Source: Gnetum montanum
Taxonomy: Eukaryota; Streptophyta; Gnetopsida; Gnetales; Gnetaceae
Assembly: GCA_015680685.1 (NCBI GenBank)
Contig: MNCI01005261.1
Coordinates: forward strand, 95,139 to 159,138
Direction of reading: 5' to 3'
Length of the DNA: 64,000 nucleotides
The notes under the pieces: model-generated
What the model saw: the letters and a program-made list of their open reading frames with translations, nothing else
Told to the model about the DNA's origin: nothing
The model's database searches: none
Shown here: piece by piece, positions 10,985 through 23,039 of the stretch
Numbering within the stretch: position 1 is the first letter of the stretch
How the letters are laid out: each line of letters begins with the position of its first letter
Translations under genes and position numbers: made by a program

Positions 10985-12991
10985 GCTTAATCTTTTAGAT
11001 CTTTCCCTTCCAACTTAGTCATGGGAGAGATGGCCATCCATGCTAATAATTATATGAGTGACTCCTCAGTTTTTAATTTTTTTTATTTTACACGATTTTT
11101 ATATGTTTCTCATTTTCTTAAATATTTTACACTTTTTCTATATTTTGCTTTATTTGGACTTTTCTTATGTATCTTCTTTTTCTTTATTACTATCAAGACT
11201 TTGATGCCTAACACAGCTACCTGTTGATGATGGTTTATTAAATTGTATTGTTTACTTGATTGCAAATGACCGAATTTCATCCTAGAATTTTGATGTTGAT
11301 TAATGGAACATTGGTTTTTCCATGATATTATGCAATGATCCACATCATCAACCCATTCCACACACCTCTATGATGTTTTCTTATCTAAAAAATATGAGAT
11401 CCCTTCTTAATAACAGCTTACAATAAATTTGTAACCTTGGTACTTTCTAGACTTGCAACAAATCAAGGGGATGAACAAGGATGTGGCTTCAAGGGGATTT
11501 GTCGCCTTTTATACCCACCGACCATCTCAAGTTTAATGAGTATTGCCATTAATTCCTTACCATTCCTAGGTCGACCAATAAATAGGAAGTAACATCTTTG
11601 CATGGTATGGTTCCCATATGAAAAAAAAAACTATGGGAATCCAAAGCACACTTCTTAGACACAATAATGGGCTACAAGCATTGGTTATGGGGCTAGAAAG
11701 AAATGTTACCCATGCCCAAAGGACCTCTCTAACTAAGGCCATATTGACTTCTTGCTTCTCTTTTCTTCTTTCTTTGGAATGATGAGTGATTTTTGGTGAT
11801 GTTCCTATACCTTGGGGGTGGGACAGTCTTAATGTACCATTGTGAAGTCACTAGAAGTGAATGGTCTTAACTCTGACTAAGGATGGAATACTATCAGGTC
11901 ATACTAATCACATCTTTCACAAGGGATTTCATGTAACCATGATGCAAGACTTCATACTCTCTCTCATCCATTAGTTCTTTCCATTTACCACCTCATTGCC
12001 TGTTATCATGTTTTATCAATGGGTTTATTTTAAAAGATCTTAATTCTTTGATGATTTTGTTAGTTAGTGATTTAATTTTTAACAATCCATAGCCATTAAT
12101 CATCCTTGTAGCTTGTAGAATCCTTGGTATGAGAGCATGCAAGGGCATTAAGTGCATGAGCTTACTATGGGGAGGATCCACTTGCATCTTCTTTTGTTGG
12201 AATGGTTAAATGTCATATCCCTTAGTCATTTTACTTTCAAAACCTTTGTTTTCCACCTTAGAACATCTAGTTTTTACACTCCTTGGCAATTCATCTCCTA
12301 CCAAATCTCCTTTCCAAATGTATTCCTAGCCATCTTCACTCCTTTGTCCTTATTCTAGGCTTTTTTGGCTTCCTCTAGACCCCAATTTCATGGCAAAACA
12401 CTCTTTTTGTACTTAGTTTTTTCATGGTGAAAATTTTTCCATATAGTTGTGTTGATGCATCCCCATCAATGTAGCCTAATGCATTGATGCATCCTTGTTG
12501 ATGCATCTTCATTGACACAATAAAAAAATAGTATAAATAAATGATAAGACTTAGCCAAATTTTCATATTTGCATCATAACTCTAGGGGAGTTTTTGTAAT
12601 TTTTAGAGCCTAAAGCCTTCCCAAGACCATAACTTCCTAACTACTTATCTAATTCAGCTCATTCTTTGACCCTTGAGCTACCATAGGTGAGATTTATGTC
12701 ATGGGGACCACAAACCTATGGTTTATGATAGAAAATTTTTTAGAATTTTTCTAACTCCCAAATGGTTTAACTAATAAAATAATATTAAAAAATCACCTAT
12801 CCACATGAGTTAAACCTCACCAACAAACTCAGGTAGCCATGGGAATAAACTAATAATAAAATAATATTAAAATAATCAATCTAGCATGATCATGAATTTC
12901 CCTAAGTGTAACTAGCCCAAATGAGGAAAACTATCAAAGTATTGAACATTACACATAAGACACTAATCCTTGGCTATGTTTGTAATCATAG
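10985..12991 (+). other. P1 spacer between pol and ORF2
   Basis: No protein is recognisable here. The spacer starts with the purine tag AGTCATGGGAGAGATGG (11015-11031). A block at about 11590-11790 is conserved with the other elements: it contains CAAAGCACAC, GGCTACAAGCA, ACCCATGCCCAAAGG and CTCTCTAACTAAGGCC. A second purine-rich site is at 11813-11825 (TTGGGGGTGGGAC), and GTCATGGGGACC occurs near 12700. A cluster of GATGCATC-type palindromes is at 12450-12510. The conservation suggests RNA-level or replication functions. Confidence 0.5.
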
Positions 12992-15812
12992 ATGGTGCTA
13001 AAGAGACCACAAGGAGAAGGACCATCCCAACTATAGGAGAAGTGGCCAAGAGGGAAAAGGGACCAGCAACCCCAAGAAGGTGAGGTAGAGACACAAGGCA
13101 TGGGACCTCTTTGAGAGAAGCCTAAAGTAGAATTTGTTTGTCAAATCCCCACCATAAAATAGGCCAGTCATGGCAAGATGAGGTGTTGAGGCTTAGACTA
13201 AATCTAGAAGTCACTTTAACCTAAGCCTACCTTAAGCAAATCCTCTCTAAGTAAGTTCAAAGTTTTATTCTTCAAGAACTTAACTTTGGCCCCTTCTTGG
13301 ACCTAGCACCAGAGGAGGTCAAGATGCAACTACAAGGATTCCCCATGTGGTCCATCCTCGCTTCTAGTAGGAAGTGGTATGTGGGAGAAATTTATCTCTT
13401 CTGGAATAACAAATAGGTGAATGCTATAGTAAAAATTAAAGACATCAACATGTTCTATTTGGTTGAGACCATTATAGAGGCTCTCAAACTATCTAACACC
13501 AAGGCAACACTAGTAGAAATCCTAACATAAGCAAACCTAAAAGTCAAAAGAGAATGGATCCAATGGTGCTATGGGATAGACCGTAAGGAGTACAATGCAC
13601 TAACCAAGGAAAAGAGAGTTTACTTTAGGATCACGACCTATCAACTAAATCTAAAAATGATGCCAAGCAAGGTCACTACCTTCTATGCCCATGCATGTGC
13701 CACTCTAAGTGAATAATTCCTAGTCAACCTTTCCTAGCTCATCTTCTTGGAAATCAAAAAATCATTTAAAAGAGAATGAGTGAGGGAGGAAGACATTGCC
13801 CTTTCTACACCTAATCCAAAAACTATGCAAAAGAGGAGGTATAGCCTATTACGCAAATGACACACTTCATCATGCTTCTACTACATCTTGGTAGGAAATG
13901 ATGAAGGAAAAAGAACCTACCAAGTTGCTTGAAGAGGAGCAGCCACCACCACCACCCACTGAAAAGAAAATGCTAGAGGCTCATGTAGCAATAGAACACA
14001 TGACAAAACTCTATGAACAACTTTTGTAGTGGTAGTATGGAGAACTAAGTGGTGGAGAGTCATTAGTCTACCATCCAACGTTGAGCCACCTCAACGAAGT
14101 AACAATGATAATAAGCTAACTAGAAGACATGATGCCACTATTTTCAACACAATACATGTAGGGATTTGGGAGATTAAATCCTAGTGCTCAACAAGTGATG
14201 ATGTTCATCCCTGAACAACAAGAATTTCCAGAGATCTTTAAAAATTCAATCACTTTCTTGGTACGCTTAGAGAAAGGAAAGGGGGCAACTATCCTAGTGA
14301 TGCATCACCATGGATAGGAAATAGTAGTAGAGCTAGTGGACAACAGAGTAGCAAAGGCTCTTAATGCTTCTATGGTAACCAAATTAGACATTGTTGCACC
14401 TAGAGATGTGTAGGCTTCTTCGAGAGTCATAAGTAGGAGGCTAAGTGCAATCCAACATGAGGAAGTGTTGGACTAACTGGTGGGAATTGGGTAACCACTT
14501 TTAGAGATATTTGATTTTCTAGAAGGAATCATAGCTACCTAGTCAGGCTCTTAATTGCCGAACTCGAGGTAGCCATTATCAAAAATCAATGATTGGCTAT
14601 CGAAGTTGCAAAACTAAGAGCTTTCTTGGCCAATCTCGCCATTCTTATCCAAGCCATTACATGAGATGAAGCTTTATTATAGCTTAAGAACCAATTAAAA
14701 GAGGCTAAGAATGCCAAGGAGATGACATTCATTGAAGCATTCTTATTAGAAGCTATCACTACCCACACTGATAAGGACTTGGCGTAAGTCCGTAAGGAGA
14801 ACTTAACTCTAACTAGAGACATCCATCGCCTATGTAATGTCAAGGAGTAAAAAGACAAAATGGTCAGATTTGTGAGATAGTAGTAGGAGTAGCTCACCAA
14901 GGTGAACATGGACCTGCAGAGGTTGGTAGTGAAGAATCGCAATCTATCAATGGAGGAAGTTCATTAACTTTACTAGAAAAGAATAATTGAGGTAACCACC
15001 TAGAAAAATGAGGCACCAAAGTTTGAATGAGTGAAAAATCACTACAAGAACCAAGTAGGGCTCCTCAAGGAGGTGAATGAGAAGGAAATTTAATTATGCA
15101 AGGAAAAAATGAATAAGGTCCTCTAGTAGCTCCAATAGAGAGGTGATGTATGGTAACTAATCTTTGACAAATTGAATGCCTACAACAAAGTGGAGATTTA
15201 CCTAAAGGAGTTTAAAATTGAAGAAATGATACAATACATGGAGCTTGCTAGCCTCTAGTGTGCAAACTTGGTGATGCTAATAGCTGAAAGGCCAAGGTTA
15301 GAGTTAGATAAGCAAGTTGTAAACTCATACCTCCTCTATGAGGTCAAGTTCAAGCATTACAAGGACACCAAGCATAAGCTAGAAATAGCTAATGTAAAGC
15401 TTGAAGTTATTAGGAGCCAATTTACTAACTAGTGATTGGTTGCTGCAAACCTAGCCAGAAGGATGAAGGACTATCATAAATTGCAGAACCTTTTCAAGAC
15501 ATTCAATGTGGAATGTAAACAATTTGTAGCATGATTTATCAACATTAAGGAGTTGTTCCTAGTAATGCCCTATCCATGGGACATCCTTGTGCTAGCCCAC
15601 ATTGGTGAAGCCACATGGACTATGTATTATCCATAGAGTAAGGAGGAGAAGATGAAAGCATTCCTGGATGTCTTTCACCTTCCACTAGAAGTTGCAACTG
15701 TAGTAGGATAGTCACAACTAGAGCCTTAGCCTTAGCTACCACCACCACAAGTGTCAAAGGCTAAAGAAGATCCTTCAACATCCCATGAGCCATCACCTCC
15801 TAGCACTATTTG
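12992..15812 (+). pseudogene. P1 ORF2: post-pol plant-transposon-like protein
   Basis: This is a long second reading frame in the position of the Athila env-like ORF. The ATG at 12992 (MVLKRPQGEGPSQ) matches the ORF2 starts in B and C. Around 13260-13760 is a globular region (LDLAPEEVKMQLQGFPMW, RKWYVGEIYLFWNN, EALKLSNTKATL, YFRITTYQLNLKMMPSKVTT). It resembles what I recall of the putative plant transposon protein family (PF20167); I did not search. The rest, about 13900-15540, is Glu/Lys/Leu-rich and probably coiled coil. The tail is rich in Pro and Gln. Function is unknown. Stops are mostly TAG/TAA at expected Gln codons. Confidence 0.65.
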
Positions 15813-16030
15813 AACTTCTCTTCATCTTTGATCACCAAAGGATTCTAGCTATTCATTTTCGTAGGGGTATTTAATTTTTTTTATCTCAAACATCCATTTT
15901 TGTAATTATTGTAATTTCACACAATTTGATACTTAAAATCAATTAGTAGAATTACTCATTCCATGATTTCCTATCTTTCCAATGTTGTAAGAAACTTGAT
16001 CCTACTGTTATTTACTTGAGGATGATTTTT

Positions 16031-16048
16031 TATTCAATTGTTGAGGTA
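16031..16048 (+). promoter_or_regulatory. P1 3' polypurine tract
   Basis: ATTCAATTGTTGAGGTA precedes the 3' LTR and aligns with CATTCAGTTGTGGGGGTA at the same place in element B. It is the expected plus-strand primer site, decayed by G-to-A changes. Confidence 0.65.
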
Positions 16049-16892
16049 TGATGAATTACTTGATGGGCTACATTGATGGCCATGCATTGATGCATGGTTA
16101 GATGCATCGATGTAGGTCTATTGACATAGTCTCTATTTTTGCCTACATACATGCATGCATCCACTGCATTTATGGCATGTTAAGTCCATAGCATAGCTAA
16201 AGTCTTGTAATTTTCTTAGTGCAGAGTTAAAATATTTTCTGAGTACTCATAGTACGATTTCAAGGATTGTATGATTATGTATTCAATTATCTTGTTCCTA
16301 AACACATTGATGTGATCAATAATAAGATGAGATTCTTAACATTCCTTGCAACACTTGGGATCGAGTAATATTTCCTTTTGTGCACTTTATTACTTATGCA
16401 TTTTTACATTAATGGCTTTGATTAATTAATCTATTTAATAACAAAACATAAGTACAATTAATTTAAACATACTTCTTAATGCTTGGTAATCCTAGGAGTG
16501 GCTATTTGGTACACCTAACAATGGGCACTTGGTAACCTGGTTGCATTAAAGTTTAGGATGCAAATAGAAAGTGGGCTCACATACTTATGTTAGGATAGCT
16601 AGATTAAGACACTAGATAGTTAAGTAGTTAATACTTAATTAACTCTTTTATTTTGCATTTAGATAAAATAAAATAAATATAAATATAAATATAAATCATC
16701 TGCCTTAGCTTACACTTAACCATACACTTGCACTTACACAAGTAAAGCCAAGAAGACAATGATCACGTTCCAAATTCATTATCATTGCTCATCAATGCAT
16801 TTAGAAACTAAAGTCAATGAAATTTGACTGGATTGCTAATGTAATGCTTGTGATTCATATGGTTGGGCATAGGAACTACTTACTGCTCATCA
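16049..16892 (+). repeat. P1 3' LTR
   Basis: The 844-bp LTR starts TGATGAATTAC just after the polypurine tract and ends GCTCATCA. Its right 376 bp match the partial 5' LTR. Its first 120 bp contain GATGCATC-type palindromes in the place where the B, C and E LTRs have GATATC palindromes. Five bases after it read TACCT; the partner duplication is outside the window. Confidence 0.85.
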
Positions 16893-17400
16893 TACCTAAA
16901 CACAGTTCATGTATGATAAAAAGATCAAGATTAATTTCACTTCACTATAGTACTTTGACTTAGATTATATTTACTTTCTAGCAATACTTTCCATGTTATT
17001 TACTTTTTCATGTACTTAGCATAATGATGTACTTTCTAACGCATGCTAGTAACTTATTGGAAAAAGTACAACTTACTTTGAGCATAAACATATTATCATT
17101 TGGTAATGTTAACGATGCTGTCACTTGGTACACCTAATAACAAACATTTGGTAATTCTGGTAGCAATTACATAAGTTCAAGATGTTTTTGGTAGCTTAGG
17201 AATAGATGCTTTATATCCTTAGGCTAGACTATGATTTATTTTTATTTTTAATTATGTTAATTATTTATTTTCTCTATTTTTCATTTTTTTAATTTATGGC
17301 CAAGACAACATCATAATAATATGCCTCATGTTGAGCTAAACCATATGCATAAAAATCACTACTAGTCTAAGTGGGAAGATAATTGTGACATCTTGTACTT
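16893..17400 (+). repeat. Divergent LTR remnant, probably of element H
   Basis: The stretch resembles the P1 LTR at low identity: CACTTGGTACACCTAATAAC and CATTTGGTAATTCTGGTAGC match the region near 16505-16545, and an AAACACAGTTCATG segment matches a P1 LTR segment. P1 therefore appears to be inserted in an older LTR of the same lineage. The borders are approximate. Confidence 0.45.
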
Positions 17401-18054
17401 GGATGTCATGGCAAACATCAAATATATGATATATTAGACATTATGCATATGAAGAAAATATACCAAATGCGAAATTTATGTAACATTTAACATTATGCAT
17501 AAAGAAAATAACAGGAAAAATGCATAAAGAGAAAGAGAAGAATGCTTTATTGATTTGGAATGGAGTATCTGGATCATGCTTTGAGAGTGTTTATTGGGGT
17601 TTTCTTCCTTTGGCACCTATCCCTTAGAGGCAATCTAGCACTACCATCATGGTTAGACCTATAACTAGCTAGAAGGGATGGCCAATCCACTTCCTATCTC
17701 ACCTCACCTAGCTCTTGTGACTTGCCTATACTGGCTTTGCCACTCCATGCCTAGCACGACCTCTATGAAGAGGCATCATCTTTGATATGTAGCAACATCA
17801 TTTTTGAATGGGGATGTGATAATAATGATGAATGATTTAGTACATAACTCTCTAGACACTTCTATTAGTATTGTCAATGGATTACATCATAGTCAACTAT
17901 GATACTATTAGATCATATGGTAGAGTATTTGGCATACTTGCTACTTCAACTTAGGATTTAGTCTTTGTTAAGTTTGGTAGTGTGATTTCATGGTTGAATC
18001 TATGTAGATGTAATGTTGGTATACGCATGAATTAATACCTATGATTTTATCATG
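17401..18054. other. Unassigned stretch between LTR remnant and H pol
   Basis: No gag or protease motif is readable. The position suggests the decayed leader and gag of H, but no homology was seen by eye. There is a short GC-richer patch at 17600-17790. Confidence 0.3.
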
Positions 18055-18640
18055 TGACTACAAGGCTATTGGCCATTTGATGAAAAGGTCCTAGATGCCA
18101 TTGCAAGGCATAAAGACTATAGATTGTTGGATGGATATAGTGCATATAATAAGATTTAGATCACTTTAGAAGATGAGGCCAAACCAACTTTCACAATTAT
18201 GTTGAGGACTTTTACATATAAGAATATGTCATTTGGCCTTTCGTAATGCATCTTAAGAACAAGTCTTCTATTAGAACTATAGGTGAAAAATTCATACATG
18301 AAGACTTCAACATCATCTTTAATTTGTTCTTAGCTTCTTTCAAAAATAAATTGGCAATGGTGTTAAAGTCTTCATATATGACTTCTCCACCTATAGTTCT
18401 AATTGTGAGAAAGCTTTGAGTTGTCTTAAATAAGTATTGAAAAGATGTGTAGAAACCAATCTCAAGTTGAATTATCAAAAGAGCCACTTGATGATCTAAG
18501 AGAGAATTATTCCTATGCATTATTTAAGAAAAAGAAATTAAGATGAACCTAGAAAATATTTGGGTCATATAAGGCATAACCTAGAGGTGAAAAATAATCA
18601 AAGATGTTAGATCATTTCTTGGATACACTAGATATTATAA
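18055..18640 (+). pseudogene. Element H reverse transcriptase, rearranged
   Basis: The RT starts in the middle of the palm: KVLDAIARHKDYRLLDGYSA, then LEDEAKPTFTIMLRTFTYKN and MSFGL. The first catalytic Asp (LDGYSAYN) is kept. It resumes after 18362 with KVFIYDFSTYSSNCEKALSC and VETNLKLNYQKSHLMI. Between them an inverted segment (about 18270-18355) encodes the DVEVFM-YEFFTYSSN box on the opposite strand. Gag and protease are absent, so the element is truncated. Stops are common. Confidence 0.7.
18270..18403. repeat. Inverted repeat within H RT
   Basis: Arms 18270-18311 and 18362-18403 are imperfect reverse complements of 42 bp each with a 50-bp spacer. Both arms encode the RT active-site box, one on each strand. 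Confidence 0.75.
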
Positions 18641-18789
18641 AAGGTTCTCATAAATTTCTCTAAGATTATTATGTTATTAGTGAAGCTAACCAAGAAGGAT
18701 GCACCCTTTGAATGGAATAATAATTACGAATGTGTATTTAAGCTATTGAACTAAAAGCTCATAGAGACACCCATTTTACAAGCTCCTAA

Positions 18790-19190
18790 TTAGTTTAGAC
18801 CATTCCATATTATGATAGATGCATTCAACTATGTCTTGGGAGTCATACTTATATAATTATATGATCAAAAATATCCATACTATATCCACTACATAATTAA
18901 AAGCACTATTGAAGCATACATCAACTACATCACCATAGACAAGGAACTCATGGTAGTGGTGTATACATTTGAAAAGCTCAAATATTATGTGCTTAGATAT
19001 CTTATCTATGTGCACACAGAACACATTGTTTTATGATTCCTAATTGACAAGCTAGTGATTAGTCTTGATATTATATGATGGCTTGTCATCTTGCAAGAAT
19101 TTTATCTTACAATAATTGATAGAAGGACATCAATAATGTAGTCACTAATCATTTTTCTTGGTTATGATGAGACAAGGAGGTTAATGAAGA
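18790..19190 (+). pseudogene. Element H RNase H
   Basis: The domain reads PFHIMIDAFNYVLGVIL, then YYIHYIIKSTIEAYINYITI and DKELMVVVYTFEKLKYYVLR, which is collinear with P1 RNase H at 9236-9430. Substitutions and stops are more numerous than in P1, consistent with an older copy. It lies between the RT and integrase remains in normal order. Confidence 0.7.
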
Positions 19191-19429
19191 GCTTCTTTTA
19201 AATTAATTTTTAGATGAGTTTATGGTTGTAAAAGTCATAATAGTTTTAGAATTAGTAAGTAAGTCATTTTTCTAATTATCTCACCTATCTAACAAGACAT
19301 GAGGTTCCTTCTAAATTGGAAAAATAAAGGAAGCATCAGTTCCTGCATTACACTAAACACTTCATTAAAATAAAGGGTAACCTCTAAAAAATCTATGCTA
19401 TTGACCTAGATCATTAGTATATACCTAAA

Positions 19430-20360
19430 GATAACTCATAAAGAATCATCTAAGATATGCACAAAGGACCTTGTAGAGCCACTATGTAGGAAGACATACA
19501 ATCATAAAGATCCTTATGACTAAGTACTTCTAGCCCACTCTCTTCAAGGATGCTTATCACTTTGTGCAATCTTGCAAGTGATGTCAATAAGATGATGGGA
19601 TAATTACATGTTTTGAGGGATCCTAATAGTAGATTTAACCATTGGAACTCTTTAATATATGGGAAATTGATTTTATGGATCCCATCATGTTCATATCCAA
19701 TGAGAAGTCCTACATCATTAATTTTGTTAACTATTGCACTACATGAGAAAAAGTTATTGTAATAACAAATTGCATCATGGTCATAGCCATAAATTTCTTT
19801 TATTAGAACATGGTAAATAGGTCTGATGTCTCCATGACACTTAATTTAGATAATGGTACTCATTTTTATAGGTGCTACCTTTAAGAAATTTATATAATGC
19901 TTGGGATTTGAGCATATGCTTATGACACCCTATCATTTCCAAGAAAATGATCAAGTAGAGGTCACAAATAGAAAAATCACACAAATTTTAATAAGAACCC
20001 TTAGTAAGTATAGGATATATTGGAGCACAAATTTAAGTGATGTTCTATGGTTCTATTTCTCAACATGGAAAGTCCCTATAGGATAGTTATCCTATGAGTT
20101 AATGTATAGGAAACTACCTAAATTACTTATTCAAGTAGAGCTTCATATATTAACTATGTGTGACCTAGATTTTGAAATTAGTCTAGTTTAAAAGGAATTT
20201 TTAATTAACCTCAACATGCTAGATGAAAATATGATGATAGTGCTTATGCACAATGAGGTCCACAAGGCATGCATCAAACAAATGTACAATACCAAGATCA
20301 AACATATAGAGATTAAACCAAGGGAAAAGATCCTTTACTATAATCCCAATCATTTTCCAT
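19430..20360 (+). pseudogene. Element H integrase
   Basis: The zinc region is poor. The catalytic core retains all three acidic residues: IDFMDPI near 19670, LDNGTHF near 19847 and QVEVTNRKITQI near 19950. The LSKYRIYWSTNLSDVLW block follows and the frame continues into LMYRKLPKLLIQVELHI. Stops and frameshifts outside 19901-20086 make it a pseudogene. It is collinear with P1 integrase. Confidence 0.75.
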
Positions 20361-20579
20361 AGTGAAAAAAATTTCAAATACTTTGGAAAGGATCTTACAT
20401 TATTCATATCACTTTTAGATACGATGCCTTGAAATTCTACCACCAAATACCTCATAAAAATTGATCCTAGTTAACATTCAAAAAGTAAAGCCATTTAGGG
20501 AAGCTCTAGAAGACATACCTCATCTTATCATCCACAACTATCATTGCTTTATTCTTTTTCCACATATCCTCCACAAACC

Positions 20580-22060
20580 TTAGTCATGAGGGAGATTTTC
20601 ATTTTAGTTAGGCCTTGTAAACAAAATTTTTATATATTTTTATCTTATAATTTTTTCTTGTAATTTATTTTTTATGATTTTTCCATTAATGTTATTTTTT
20701 TATTTGTTAGTATAATTTTCATTTCTTAATATTTATAAGATCTTATATAATTTTCCTTTTTCTTTAGGTTTTTTTCCTTACATTTTGTACATATCTTTAA
20801 ATGTTTTTGTTAATAAAATTATCAATCATGTATAGGAAATAACTTTGTGTATTCGAATTTTGTTCTATGTTATCAAATGGTTGAAGGAGTAATTGTGCAT
20901 GATACTAAGATTAAAACATCCATCCCTCCATTTTCATTAATAAAAGATCATTATCATGGGAATAATATGGTCCTTATTACATTAAAAACTAAAACTAATC
21001 CATGATCATTAGTCCTTACAAGAAAGAGAAACAACCAAGAGGGTTAAATAATGGTGTGATATCAAAGGGATTTATTGATTTCTTAAACTTTTTCCTTGGG
21101 TTCTAATACTTTCACATTTATGGACTACCACTAATGTTTTTATTATCTTAAAGAAATGTCATTTAAAAATAATCATTCCCTTGTTATGTCACTAGAAAGG
21201 CATGTAACCCATGCCCAAAGGTAGTCTTTTAGCAAGGGTAGCAAAATAATAATTAATTAATTAATTTCCAGAATAATCATTCTTGGAGTATGACTAGAAA
21301 TACATGTGAGATATGATTGAAAATAGGATATTTCTAGGAATTTTGTGATTCCTTGAACTACTTCCATCATGCAACTAGAAAGACATATGATCCATGCTTG
21401 AAGATACTCCTCTAACTAATGGTCAAAGTCCATAACATAAACACAAATAAATAATCAATTATTATCAATAATTTTAATGTATTTTTCCTTGTTATCTTGT
21501 TTTCAATATGATGGAAATACCTCCAATAGAAAACTATTTATTTTATAAACTTATCTTGTTTGCTTTCATCATAGTAGGACACAGGATAACTATTCTATTA
21601 ATAAATTCTCTTTATTTTAGAAATTTAAGATCCCTCAACTAATAACTATAATAATTTAATAGAGCTTTTATCATCCTAATTTCAAAGAGCTTTTATTAGC
21701 CTAATTCATTGTATTTAGTTAAGTTTCTTTAAGAGTTATTTAGTGCTTATTTCTCCTGCAATAAATTTAGTTAGGGAAATTGTTAAAGTCATCAAAATAG
21801 CTTTTGTGTTGATTTGAATCTAAGCATTTTCTCAACCACTTCAACCATAATCCTAGTAACTATCATTAGAAAATTTAAATGATCCTATTTGTACTAGCAT
21901 ATAATAGCTTTCTATTATCTCTTCATTTCTCATTCTTTGTTTTCCAACTTGTTTGCCTTATGATGGCTCTATTCTTTAATGGTGGCTTTGTGTTCTGTTC
22001 TTTGCTTTGAGCTTTGATTTCAAATTCTATTTGTAGCTTTTAATTTTGTTTAATCTTTAT
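20580..22060 (+). other. Element H post-pol spacer
   Basis: The spacer begins with TTAGTCATGAGGGAGATTTT (20581-20600), which matches the post-pol purine tag of P1. It carries two copies of the conserved CTAGAAAGRCATG-type block (about 21187-21225 and 21368-21415). No coding region was seen. Confidence 0.5.
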
Positions 22061-22202
22061 GTTGGCATTAGTTGTAGAGCCTTTTAATTTTGTTCATAGG
22101 GATGTTTTTGGCTTGTTACGTGAAGAAGCTAATGTGGTAGAATGATCATGGAGCTTCTTTGTAGAGCTAATGTTTCATTATATATGTTGCACCCTACCTT
22201 GT
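22060..22202. repeat. Left end of the ~75-bp degenerate tandem array
   Basis: GCTAATGTGGTAGAATG and TTTGTAGAGCTAATG match units of the array that continues at 31776 on the other side of element B. Confidence 0.55.
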
Positions 22203-22848
22203 TGATGAGTGACAAGATACCCCTACACTCAACCATACAAATACGAGCATTTTCACTCGCGATCCAGTCAAACTCCACAGACGGACTAGTTGTGGCACCT
22301 AGATTGTTAACCTTAGGTCACAGTTGACTGTCTTCCCACCTGGACTAGTATTATATTTGTCACATATGGTTTAGTCCAGAGTGAGGTGTATGATGTGGTT
22401 CCTANNNNNNNNNNNNNNNNNNNNNNNNNNNNNNNNNNNNNNNNNNNNNNNNNNNNNNNNNNNNNNNNNNNNNNNNNNNNNNNNNNNNNNNNNNNNNNNN
22501 NNNNNNNNNNNNNNNNNNNNNNNNNNNNNNNNNNNNNNNNNNNNNNNNNNNNNNNNNNNNNNNNNNNNNNNNNNNNNNNNNNNNNNGTCGAAGTACATCA
22601 CACTTGAATAAAGGATGCCATACAATTACATTCACCACACTGCGGGCAGACACAGGAAAATAATCTATCTCTAGAGGGATCAAACTACCAGAGCTTCGCT
22701 ACAATCTAGCCTATGTTGTGAAATGAGGGAGAGCCATCTCTTATTTATAGAACTGGTGGAGGGAAGGACGTGATATTGCATATGATACATTGCATACACG
22801 ATATTGCAGCCCATGTGATATCACAACCAGCAAATTCATGACTCATCA
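22203..22848 (-). repeat. 3' LTR of element B, with assembly gap
   Basis: It aligns end to end with the LTR at 30952-31775. The 182 Ns at 22405-22586 replace what is 360 bp (31154-31513) in the other copy. TATA box at 22742-22749 (minus). Decayed GATATC palindromes are at 22765-22830. Confidence 0.85.
22405..22586. other. Assembly gap (182 N)
   Basis: This is a run of N inside the B 3' LTR. The partner LTR predicts about 360 bp here, so the gap is undersized. Confidence 0.95.
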
Positions 22849-22864
22849 TACCCCCACAACTGAA
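22849..22864 (-). promoter_or_regulatory. Element B 3' polypurine tract
   Basis: The minus strand reads CAGTTGTGGGGGTA directly before TGATGAG of the LTR. It is the plus-strand DNA primer site. Confidence 0.75.
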
Positions 22865-23039
22865 TGAAAACTTGTCCTCGAGTTATAGAGAGAACAAGAT
22901 CCATTGATTACATAGTGGATAGGTATGGGATTATTGACTAACTAGAATGGATTGATGCTGTAGTGTGGAGTCAAAAAAAAATTGAGACACAACACAAAAG
23001 AAAATCCTATGATTACAAAATGGTGGAGCTCATGTAGTT

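Larger units (their letters stand above)
4215..16892 (+). mobile_element. Element P1: near-complete Athila/Tat-like Ty3/gypsy retrotransposon
   Basis: P1 is the only member of this lineage in the window with a full set of domains: partial 5' LTR, primer site, gag, protease, RT, RNase H, integrase, spacer, ORF2, polypurine tract and 3' LTR. The internal region is about 11.5 kb. Its proteins align in order with the pol-less elements A, B, C and E, so it represents the autonomous ancestor type. All frames carry many stops, mostly TAG or TAA where relatives have CAG or CAA, and TGA where relatives have TGG. Its 5' LTR was later broken by element A. P1 appears to sit in the LTR of an older relative, H. 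Confidence 0.85.

Noticed and set aside
22371-22683. Several open frames across the N run
   Set aside because: They exist only because Ns do not contain stops; the surrounding DNA is LTR.
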